Assembly: GCA_021811745.1 (NCBI GenBank)
Contig: JAJZNH010000338.1
Location: forward strand, 1-8,932
Origin: Acidobacteriota bacterium
Lineage (GTDB): Bacteria > Acidobacteriota > Terriglobia > Terriglobales > Acidobacteriaceae
Length of the DNA stretch: 8,932 nt
Reading direction: 5' to 3'
Each line of letters opens with the position of its first letter. Position 1 is the stretch's first letter. Shown here piece after piece: positions 1-5,804 of the stretch. The translations under genes and the position numbers were made by a program. A model generated the notes under the pieces. It worked only from the letters and a program-made list of their open reading frames with translations. It was not told the DNA's origin and did no database searches.

Positions 1-1
1 A

Positions 2-694
2 AATGCGGCGAGACTCCTCACGCAGATGTTCGGTCTCAGCGCCGACCTCTCCTGCTTCTATCATCTTGCCGCCAGAGACAAGCGTCTGGCCTCTCTGGCA
101 CGACGCTTCCGCGGGCTGAAGCCGCCGCACTTTCCCTCAGTTTTCGAAGGGTTGGTCAACGCGATCGCATGCCAGCAATTATCGCTCACAGTAGGAATCG
201 GTTTGCTGAACCGCCTTGCGGAGCAGTGTGGTCCCACTGTCCATTATGACGGTGGTGTACACCACGCATTCCCCCGACCAGCGGACCTCCTCCACATGAC
301 TCCGGATTCTTTGCGCACACTCGGTTTCAGCTTTACCAAGGCACGCTCTCTGCTGGAACTCGCGCAGACGGCTGCGGCGGGGCGATTGGAACCAGAGACG
401 TTGGAAAAGCGGCCTGATGAGGAGGTATTCGGGCTGTTGCTGAACCTACACGGCATCGGTCGATGGACCGCAGAATACGTCCTGTTACGCGGTCTTGGCA
501 GAACCAATATCTTTCCCGGGGACGATGTAGGCGCACGTAACCGCCTGGCGCAATGGCTCGGAGTCGAAAGTACTCCCGGAGGATGGCAGCCAGAATTCCA
601 CTCAGTGCAGAATCGTCCCGACCCAGGAATAGAGCGTCTGTGCCATTCAGAGGTCTGGTTGTTCCATAGCACTCATCCTCCGGGCGCTCTATGA
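2..694 (+). CDS. DNA-3-methyladenine glycosylase, AlkA family (5' partial, C-terminus probably frameshifted)
   Basis: Base-excision repair glycosylase that removes alkylated purines from DNA. The reading frame is open from base 2 and reads NAARLLTQ before the first ATG at 26; because this upstream part looks like family sequence, the true start probably lies outside the window. Numbering from the ATG at 26, the conserved block FEGLVNAIACQQLSL is at 40-54, the helix-hairpin-helix LHGIGRWTAEY at 141-151, and FPGDDVGARN at 163-172. The second Asp (D167) matches the catalytic Asp of AlkA. After G179 the sequence no longer resembles the family. A segment reading PFRGLV, like the expected P-x-x-GL-[IV]-YFHLLL motif, appears in another frame at about 643-660, and ALILRAL in a third frame at about 669-689. 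The ending is therefore best explained by small indels or assembly errors. If real, the protein may be impaired. The fold assignment is firm; activity is uncertain. Confidence 0.85.
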   Translation, partial: NAARLLTQMFGLSADLSCFYHLAARDKRLASLARRFRGLKPPHFPSVFEGLVNAIACQQLSLTVGIGLLNRLAEQCGPTVHYDGGVHHAFPRPADLLHMTPDSLRTLGFSFTKARSLLELAQTAAAGRLEPETLEKRPDEEVFGLLLNLHGIGRWTAEYVLLRGLGRTNIFPGDDVGARNRLAQWLGVESTPGGWQPEFHSVQNRPDPGIERLCHSEVWLFHSTHPPGAL

Positions 695-725
695 TTGATC
701 CGTTAATTGAGAAGGGGGACGTCCC

Positions 726-1172
726 ATGGAAGCATCGAGTTACTCGTTCGCGGCCAATTCCTCGCAAGGTGCGGCTGTGATGCCCGAACCGTCGATCGCG
801 ATCTCTCTGGACGATGAAGCTGAAGCTCTGCGGAACCGTCCGGAATGGCTAAGCGGCATCGCACGAAAGAAACTGATTCAGTACCCCGATTTCCAGATCA
901 CCCTCCGTAGGATGAAGCCCAATACCCGCATTCCCGAGCATTACAACCCCGGACGCATCTGCGTTCAGACCATATTCGGTCATATCCGGATGCATGCTGA
1001 CGGCAAGACGTTCGATCTCCGCCGCGGCCAGTGTCTGGTGCTTGATCACGCTGTCACTCACGATGTAGAAGCGGTTGAGGAAAGCGCCTTTCTGCTCACA
1101 GTTGCCCGCAATGCAGAGGGCCCCGAACAATCGGAATTGCAGAACGCTTATCAGTTGCCGACTTCGTTGTAG
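726..1172 (+). CDS. Small single-domain cupin protein (paralog of the cupin at 2176-2712)
   Basis: A 148-residue one-domain cupin of unknown substrate. The beta-barrel core spans about residues 41-128: DFQITLRRMKPNTRIPEHYNPG, then a Q-x-x-x-G-H-I turn (81-87), RRGQCLVLD (99-107) and a second His in THDVEA (111-116). H72 and H112 are the likely metal or pocket residues; the usual second His of cupin motif 1 is Tyr73. The start is supported by GAAGGGGGA about 6-15 bases upstream. It lies 31 bases after the AlkA gene on the same strand, so the two may share a transcript. It aligns without gaps to residues 55-142 of the second cupin (about 28 of 88 identical by hand count). Its last 22 bases overlap the 3' end of trpS on the other strand. 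Members of this fold often act as sensors or small-molecule binders, but no function can be assigned here. Confidence 0.85.
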   Translation: MEASSYSFAANSSQGAAVMPEPSIAISLDDEAEALRNRPEWLSGIARKKLIQYPDFQITLRRMKPNTRIPEHYNPGRICVQTIFGHIRMHADGKTFDLRRGQCLVLDHAVTHDVEAVEESAFLLTVARNAEGPEQSELQNAYQLPTSL

Positions 1173-2176
1173 ACTTCGGATGAGTGGCGGCGGGGCCCTA
1201 AGATCCCGACGCGTTCATAGACCGCTTTGAGGGTCTGCTCGGCAGTTCTTGCAGCCCTCTCCGAGCTGCGTGCCAGAACCCGTTCGATATAACCTTGTTC
1301 CTGTTTTAGCTGGCCATACCTCTGCTGGATTGGGCGCAGCAACTCAATCAGCTTTTCGGCCAGGACGGCTTTGAACCGCGCATAGGTCGTTCCGGAAAAT
1401 GTGCTTTCGGTTTCTTCAGGGCTCACACCAGTCACCGTTGCATAGATGGTGATTAGATTGTTGATGCCGGGCTTTTCCGGAGATGAGCGAACTTCGCGTC
1501 CCGAGTCAGTTGTGGCGGCGACAATCTTGGATCGAATCTCCTCCGGCGGATCTGTCAGGCGGATCACTCCCTTTGCCGACTTTTCGGACTTCGACATCTT
1601 CCTTTTTGGTTCGTGAAGGTCCATGATGCGGGAGCCTTCAGAGGCAATCACTGGTTCCGGAATTTTGAAAGTTCCCGGATACCGGGCGTTCAAGCGCAGT
1701 GCAAGCGTACGCGTTAGTTCGAGATGCTGCCTTTGGTCATCGCCGATGGGAACACGGTCGGCCTGATAAAGCAGAATATCGGCAGCCTGCAGCACCGGAT
1801 AAGTGAACAGGCTGGCAGTTGCTTTCGCCTCGCCTCCGCGAGCGGACTTGTCCTTGAACTGCACCATTCTCCGCAGTTCGCCCATAGTCGTGAAGCAGTT
1901 CAGAACCCAGGCCAGTTCCGCATGCTGCGGAACCTGCGATTGAAGAAAGAACGCCGACCGCTCCGGATCGATTCCTATCGCCAACATAAGTGCCGCGGTG
2001 TCTACGATCCGGTCACGCAATTCCGCCGGATTCTGAGGGATTGTGATCGCGTGCAGATCGGCAAGCATAAAAAAGCAATCGGCTTCTACCTGCAACGACA
2101 CCCAATACCTCAGCGCCCCCAGGTAATTGCCCAGGTGGAGGCTGCCTGTCGGCTGGATTCCGGACACGATCCGCAT
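1151..2176 (-). CDS. trpS: Tryptophanyl-tRNA synthetase
   Basis: Class I aminoacyl-tRNA synthetase that charges tRNA-Trp in the cytoplasm. At 341 residues it is close to the usual 330-345. The HIGH-type motif PTGSLHLGN is at 9-17, the GDDQ that precedes QHLELTR at 145-148, and KMSKS at 193-197, followed by the family's A-x-TDS (221-225). All catalytic landmarks are present. The ATG at 2176 overlaps the stop of the upstream cupin by one base (TGATG); a GTG one codon earlier (2179) is an alternative. The normal family ending (VYERVGILGPRR) is followed by about 11 extra residues that run into the convergent cupin gene, giving a 22-base antisense overlap. It is probably the last gene of a hemerythrin-cupin-trpS transcript. 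No T-box or trp leader is visible, as expected if it is translated from the cupin message. Confidence 0.97.
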   Translation of the reverse strand: MRIVSGIQPTGSLHLGNYLGALRYWVSLQVEADCFFMLADLHAITIPQNPAELRDRIVDTAALMLAIGIDPERSAFFLQSQVPQHAELAWVLNCFTTMGELRRMVQFKDKSARGGEAKATASLFTYPVLQAADILLYQADRVPIGDDQRQHLELTRTLALRLNARYPGTFKIPEPVIASEGSRIMDLHEPKRKMSKSEKSAKGVIRLTDPPEEIRSKIVAATTDSGREVRSSPEKPGINNLITIYATVTGVSPEETESTFSGTTYARFKAVLAEKLIELLRPIQQRYGQLKQEQGYIERVLARSSERAARTAEQTLKAVYERVGILGPRRHSSEVYNEVGN

Positions 2177-2712
2177 CACGCAGCGTCGCTCACCACCTGA
2201 GCGGCGGCCTCAATATGGCCAGCGATCGTACCAAGTGTGGCCAGTCGCTTAGTTGGCTCCTTACGGACAATACCGAGGCCATGCGGCCAGGCAATCGTGA
2301 TCAAAAGAGCACAATCATCCGCCGCTTCAACCTCGTGTTGCAGATGCGGGTCAAGGGAAAGGGCGTGACCTGCACGCACTTCTATTACCTCGTCAAGGAC
2401 GCGGGCCCGGATGCACCCGCCCAAGACTTGAATCAGCACCGTTCCGCTTGCATGGTGCTTATGCAGGCGCGCTCCCGTCTTCATGACCGTGAGAACCACA
2501 CGAAAATCCCCATGCTTCACAAGCGTGCGAGAATTACGCCCGTCCGACCAGGCAGCCTCAAGGCGGAGTCGTTCTGCGATAGTGATTAAATCAAGGTTCA
2601 GGACTGGACCTCCTGTTGCCCTTGGCACGCCAATGCCGTTGGTGACAGGGGCTATGCTTACTGCTTCTCCCAGTTGAGTGTTGGGAATCATGATCGCGCT
2701 CGTGATAGACAT
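2176..2712 (-). CDS. Cupin-domain protein, translationally linked to trpS
   Basis: A 178-residue protein with one cupin barrel at about residues 55-142 and an unrecognised tail at both ends. Key positions are DFRVVLTVMK (69-78), KHH (85-87), Q-x-x-G-G (95-99), VRAGHALSLD (112-121) and LQHEVEA (124-130); H86 and H126 match H72 and H112 of the other cupin in the window. The ATG at 2712 is chosen because AGGAGG sits 7 bases upstream; an in-frame ATG 20 codons earlier (2772) lacks such a site. It begins 110 bases after the hemerythrin gene and its stop codon overlaps the trpS start (TGATG). The ungapped match with the first cupin suggests duplication within this locus or recruitment of a related copy. 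Substrate and role are unknown. Confidence 0.88.
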   Translation of the reverse strand: MSITSAIMIPNTQLGEAVSIAPVTNGIGVPRATGGPVLNLDLITIAERLRLEAAWSDGRNSRTLVKHGDFRVVLTVMKTGARLHKHHASGTVLIQVLGGCIRARVLDEVIEVRAGHALSLDPHLQHEVEAADDCALLITIAWPHGLGIVRKEPTKRLATLGTIAGHIEAAAQVVSDAA

Positions 2713-2716
2713 TTGA

Positions 2717-2726
2717 TTTCCTCCTC
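2717..2726 (-). promoter_or_regulatory. Strong Shine-Dalgarno of the second cupin
   Basis: The minus strand reads GAGGAGGAAA, with AGGAGG 7 bases before the ATG at 2712. It decides the start against the upstream in-frame ATG at 2772, and may also serve trpS through coupling. Confidence 0.8.
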
Positions 2727-2802
2727 GCTGTTCGTTGCGCCATTCACCTTCGTGACCATCGGGCACAGGCACCGTTTCGTAGTGACTGCTGACTCACCGC
2801 AC

Positions 2803-2841
2803 GCACGAGCATTCGTGCAGGCTCACGCTGCATGAGCCTGC
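2803..2841. repeat. Two overlapping inverted repeats at the hemerythrin stop codon
   Basis: A perfect 9-bp GC-rich inverted repeat (GCAGGCTCA at 2817-2825, TGAGCCTGC at 2833-2841, 7-base loop) straddles the hemerythrin stop codon. A second perfect 6-bp repeat (GCACGA 2803-2808, TCGTGC 2813-2818, 4-base loop) lies next to it and shares bases 2817-2818, so the two full stems cannot form together. No T run follows on the minus strand, so this is not a classical intrinsic terminator. It may protect the 3' end of the hemerythrin message, slow read-through into cupin-trpS, or have no role. Confidence 0.55.
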
Positions 2842-3401
2842 TCTGCTCGCGAGATGTTCTTCATGCAGTGCCGAATCGCCGCGCTGCACTTCTCTGCCGC
2901 TTGGCGTGCTTCCGCACCTTTTGCCGAATCGATCAGATGCAGGGAATCTGCCAAGGATCGTTTGTCGTCCTCAGACAACACTTTTTCCGCCATCGGCAGG
3001 AGCAGGTAATCTTCTTTCCAAATGTGGTCCGGGAAAAACTCCGCCAGCGCGCTTAACGTATCGATCAATGTGTCATCGACGGCTCCGTCGCTCGCGACAT
3101 AGGCGCGCACGGCAGACGATAGCTGATCGACCAGGGTTTTGCGTTTCTCATTTTCGTAATTGAAGACTGCGATCGGGCAGCTCCCTGTCGAAACGCCCTT
3201 TTCATGCAGCATGGAGAGAAGTACTTCTTCTTCCTGCCGGTGATAGCCATCGCCATATTGCCGGAAGAATTCGATAATACTGCCGAGAACATCAGTTGGG
3301 ACTTTCGCTCCGTCCCGCAGCACCTCAGCGCAGACACCGCAGGCGTTCGCTACTTGCTCAATCACGCGGTGTTCCCGTTCCAGGGTTTCCGTCGCATTCA
3401 T
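2823..3401 (-). CDS. Hemerythrin HHE-domain protein with an altered ligand site
   Basis: A 192-residue four-helix di-iron protein of the bacterial hemerythrin-like group, soluble, with no signal peptide. Such proteins bind O2, sense NO or iron, or help repair iron centres. Visible ligands are H11 (EREHR), H54 and E58 (H-x-x-x-E in YHRQEEE), and H126 and E130 (HIWKE). In relatives the segment after PIAV normally reads EHE; here PIAVFNYENE puts Asn84 where the His is expected, so one iron ligand may be missing. Cysteines are at 21, 24, 75, 172 and 179; 21 and 24 form a C-x-x-C. AGGAGG lies 5 bases before the ATG at 3401. It follows a 377-base gap after the guanylyltransferase-like gene and precedes the second cupin by 110 bases, so it may head a hemerythrin-cupin-trpS unit. 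Domain call is firm, the exact activity open. Confidence 0.91.
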   Translation of the reverse strand: MNATETLEREHRVIEQVANACGVCAEVLRDGAKVPTDVLGSIIEFFRQYGDGYHRQEEEVLLSMLHEKGVSTGSCPIAVFNYENEKRKTLVDQLSSAVRAYVASDGAVDDTLIDTLSALAEFFPDHIWKEDYLLLPMAEKVLSEDDKRSLADSLHLIDSAKGAEARQAAEKCSAAIRHCMKNISRAEQAHAA

Positions 3402-3561
3402 AAGCTCCTCCTATCTTGAGCTCTTGCCTGATTCCTATTTCCGCGCCGATGGCCACAGCAAGACAATGAGCGATTCATACCATTCAGACAGCCGGATATA
3501 CCAGAGTGGCTCGCCTGGAGGTAATTGAAATGCATGTGTCCTTTGTCGATTGAAGAACGTT

Positions 3562-3604
3562 CCGTGACAACGGCATTGCCGTAACAGCACATTTCACGGC
3601 CGTG
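3562..3604. repeat. Nested inverted repeat plus 10-bp palindrome upstream of hemerythrin
   Basis: An outer 6-bp stem (CCGTGA 3562-3567 with TCACGG 3594-3599) encloses a perfect inner repeat ACGGC-ATT-GCCGT (3570-3582). The right arm also lies in a perfect 10-bp palindrome CACGGCCGTG (3595-3604). It sits about 160-200 bases upstream of the hemerythrin ATG. It could be an operator for a dimeric regulator or a structured leader; the arms are short enough that chance is possible. Confidence 0.45.
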
Positions 3605-3727
3605 GAGCGGTTGTAACGGATGGTCGATAGGTCAAGGTGAAGATTTCTCTGGCAGGCTTGTGGTGTGATGGTGGATTCGCCGATGGTGTACGGAGGAAAT
3701 GCGGACACGGCGAGGATGCCCCTGGAA

Positions 3728-3750
3728 CGATGTATCGAGACCGATACTCG
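3728..3750. repeat. Hairpin downstream of the guanylyltransferase-like gene
   Basis: Perfect 6-bp repeat GTATCG-AGAC-CGATAC (3732-3747), extended by CGA/TCG across one bulged T (3728-3750). On the minus strand it lies about 28 bases after the stop codon at 3779. There is no T run after it, so a Rho-independent terminator is only a weak possibility. Confidence 0.4.
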
Positions 3751-3778
3751 GCCGAATGCAATCATCTGGACTACGCAA

Positions 3779-4882
3779 TCAGGAGGACGACAGCGTGACC
3801 TTTTCGCTGCGAGATGTGCCGCTCTTTTCATGACCGGACAATGTGACGATTTGCTCGCGCGTAAGCCCGCATTTGTTGCAGACATCCGCAGTCGCCCAGG
3901 GGTTTTCGGTGCCATCTTCCGTCAGGGCGGCAATGAACCTGCGGGGCTCGCCCAAGTCGCTCCAACCGACCTCACCGCAACTTGCGACGAGCAGTCTCTC
4001 CGTGCTCATAGCGAGCACCTTACGGGAGAAGTCGGATGAATCAAGGCGGTCATAAACGAACTGCATCCGTTGTTCCTCAGATTCCAAGTCATCGGTCAGC
4101 AGAGCCGCCTGGAATGTTTCGAAGATAACCGGAGCGGTTTTCCGGATCATAGTCAGGAATGCGCCGGCACTGCCAATCATCACGAACGTGTTCCAAAGAC
4201 AACCTTGCGTCAGCAATTCTCTGGCAGTGCTTAGAGGTGGCTTCTCCCAGAAGCGCCGGACCGGGGCGAAATCGCGCCTGACTCCGTTTCCCCGGATATA
4301 CTCAGGCTCGATCCATCCGTATTCCGTTTCCGGGCGTTCAGCGCCAGCGCCGAGCAGAATCACGGAGTCGCGCTCTTTTTCGGCGAAGTCGAAGGTGCGT
4401 TCGATAGAGGAAATGAATGCGTCATCATCGGCAAAGTAATGGTCCGAGGGGAAGAACGCCACCAGTGCGTGTTCATCTGTGCGGAAGACACGCAATAGAC
4501 TCCAGAGAATCGCGGGGAGAGTTCCCTGGTTGTGCGGCTGGATAATCTTCCGAATCCCGGGAACATGTCGCAATTCTTCCGCGTAGAATCGCTCATGCTT
4601 CTGGGTCAGCACGAAGAGCTCGCGATCCGGATCGATGGTTCGGGAGATTCTCCGCCGCGTGTGGGCCAGCAGTGTCCGTCCTCCGAGAAGCGGGCAGAAC
4701 TGTTTAGGGCGATCGTCGCCGCAAGCGAGTCGCGTGAGAGGCTGCAGGCGTGTTCCATCGCCGCCCGCGAGAATGACACCCCAACGGCCCTGCGTTGACG
4801 CCTTGCGGGCGGTACCGAAGCACACATTGTGTGCCTGTTCCTGGGGACCAGTCCCCGAGCCGTTGCTGTCTGGGTGAGGCAT
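3779..4882 (-). CDS. Mannose-1-phosphate guanylyltransferase-like sugar nucleotidyltransferase
   Basis: Predicted to join a sugar 1-phosphate and an NTP into a nucleotide sugar, most likely GDP-mannose for polysaccharide or glycan synthesis. In 367 residues: nucleotide-binding signature LAGGDGTRL (38-46), RPKQF (58-62), FFPSDHYF (143-150) with the metal-binding Asp, EYGWIEP (187-193), FWEKP (211-215), LWNTFV (229-234) and GWSDLG (306-311). These match the mannose-1-phosphate guanylyltransferase branch better than glucose-1-phosphate enzymes. There is no C-terminal phosphomannose isomerase domain as in long ManC proteins. An unusual polar N-terminal stretch of about 33 residues precedes the first beta strand. 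ATG 4882 is chosen for AGGAGA 4 bases upstream; the frame stays open upstream but looks non-coding. The Ser/Lys-rich last 17 residues look like tail. Substrate specificity is inferred. Confidence 0.88.
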   Translation of the reverse strand: MPHPDSNGSGTGPQEQAHNVCFGTARKASTQGRWGVILAGGDGTRLQPLTRLACGDDRPKQFCPLLGGRTLLAHTRRRISRTIDPDRELFVLTQKHERFYAEELRHVPGIRKIIQPHNQGTLPAILWSLLRVFRTDEHALVAFFPSDHYFADDDAFISSIERTFDFAEKERDSVILLGAGAERPETEYGWIEPEYIRGNGVRRDFAPVRRFWEKPPLSTARELLTQGCLWNTFVMIGSAGAFLTMIRKTAPVIFETFQAALLTDDLESEEQRMQFVYDRLDSSDFSRKVLAMSTERLLVASCGEVGWSDLGEPRRFIAALTEDGTENPWATADVCNKCGLTREQIVTLSGHEKSGTSRSEKVTLSSS

Positions 4883-5038
4883 GATCTCTCCTATGTTGCG
4901 ATTCTGGGTTGCAGAGGCAAGTACAGCCAATAGAACAACTGTCCTCCTGGTTGAGCTGAGCGTACTGCCACTACGCGAATGCGATGAGGCAGCCGCCGCA
5001 GAAAGCGCGAACGGTCTGGATTTGCACCACGCGGGAGG

Positions 5039-5056
5039 AAGGGGTCCCGTCCCCTT
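5039..5056 (-). terminator. Possible terminator hairpin after the redoxin gene
   Basis: Perfect 6-bp GC-rich repeat AAGGGG-TCCCGT-CCCCTT, 18 bases beyond the redoxin stop on the minus strand. Only a short pyrimidine stretch (TTCCTCCC) follows instead of a T run, so the call is tentative. Confidence 0.35.
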
Positions 5057-5073
5057 GCGAATCTGCACCTGCG

Positions 5074-5607
5074 CTATCGCGGCCACTCCGGCGGTTCACA
5101 CTCGGGGCACTGATGATTCACGAATTCGAGTGTGCTGAGCATTTCGTCGACGTCCGGCGGCATCAAGCAGCCTGGCGCAACATAGGTCGAAACAATCTCT
5201 CCAAAGCGATCGGTGAGATAAACGAGCGGTATGGGACGGCCGTCTTCATCTATTGCGCCAGAGATGCGATACACCCGGTGCGTCTCGTCGTAGAGGATAA
5301 CAATCGGTGAGTTAGTGGGAATTGGGATCGCTCGCACTTCCGGGCCATGTGGGACAACCACTAGTGCAGTCGTATCCTGATCCAAGAAGTCACAGCCATG
5401 CCGCACCAACTCTGCGAGGAAAATGCGCATGGCGTCCGAGTATCCGGGAAAGACCACAGCCAGGTTCGAGCGGCCACGAAAGCTCGATATTCGGATGCTC
5501 TCGCCACCTGAGGATGTAAGGGTAAAATCGCGGATCATGAAGCCGGGCCTTTGCACATCAATACCCGGGTCGACTCTCGCTGCGCCACCGATTTCCGCCT
5601 GGATCAT
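5074..5607 (-). CDS. Redoxin (AhpC/TSA thioredoxin-fold) protein without peroxidatic cysteine
   Basis: A 177-residue thioredoxin-fold protein. The opening RPGFMIRDFTLTSSGGESIRI (20-40), SSFRGRSNLAVVFPG (41-55), and the strand PIVILYDETHRVYRISGA (101-118) followed by PLVYLTDRFGEIV (127-139) follow the peroxiredoxin plan. At the place where peroxiredoxins carry the TPVC loop this protein reads GYSDAM (55-60), with no Cys. The four Cys are C72, C147 and C167/C170, the last two in a C-terminal CPEC followed by EPPEWP, which could bind metal or form a disulfide. It is thus unlikely to be a standard peroxidase. ATG 5607 gives a family-like N-terminus but has only a weak ribosome site; ATG 5691, in frame, would add 28 unconvincing residues. 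It is divergent from sucA. Confidence 0.78.
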   Translation of the reverse strand: MIQAEIGGAARVDPGIDVQRPGFMIRDFTLTSSGGESIRISSFRGRSNLAVVFPGYSDAMRIFLAELVRHGCDFLDQDTTALVVVPHGPEVRAIPIPTNSPIVILYDETHRVYRISGAIDEDGRPIPLVYLTDRFGEIVSTYVAPGCLMPPDVDEMLSTLEFVNHQCPECEPPEWPR

Positions 5608-5804
5608 TGCAACACCATTCCGCTTACAGCTCCATTTTCGGCCCTTATCTGTGAGGCAGGAATGAACCTGATGTCCCTCGAAACGGTACATCTGTCATTC
5701 ATGCCGATCGATCAATCAGCGCTTAGAATCGGATACGTTAAGGGCTCGCAACAGTGTGTGCCGCAATCTGCTCGTTGCCGCAGCCGCTTATTAGGTGAAC
5801 GCGT

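Larger units (their letters stand above)
3402..3778. other. 377-base gap without a convincing gene, rich in inverted repeats
   Basis: Lies between the stop of the guanylyltransferase-like gene and the hemerythrin start. Open frames crossing it on both strands have no recognisable domain, poor start context and low-complexity, Arg/Ser-rich translations, so none is called. It holds the nested repeat at 3562-3599, a 10-bp palindrome at 3595-3604 and the hairpin at 3728-3750. It most likely contains the hemerythrin promoter and leader on the minus strand, but I could not pick a good -35/-10 pair. Confidence 0.5.

Noticed and set aside
3491..3535. Sequence resembling a tRNA D-arm (CCAGAGTGGCT).
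   Set aside because: No acceptor pairing, anticodon arm or T-arm in the right places.
3517..3540. Minus-strand ATGCATTT-C-AATTACCT, resembling an NsrR-type NO-responsive operator near the hemerythrin gene.
   Set aside because: Only the left half-site is good; the right half matches about half of the consensus positions.
3484..4039. Open frames on both strands (plus 3665-4039, minus 3484-3915) across the gap and the end of the guanylyltransferase-like gene.
   Set aside because: No domain, no convincing ribosome site, and overlap with a firmly identified gene; the translations look like non-coding sequence.
4883..5086. N-terminal extension of the guanylyltransferase-like protein up to an ATG at 5086.
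   Set aside because: It would overlap the redoxin gene, lacks family similarity, and the ATG at 4882 has a good ribosome site.
5608..5804. Divergent promoter between the redoxin and sucA genes.
   Set aside because: A promoter must be near, but no -35/-10 pair with good spacing could be chosen on either strand.
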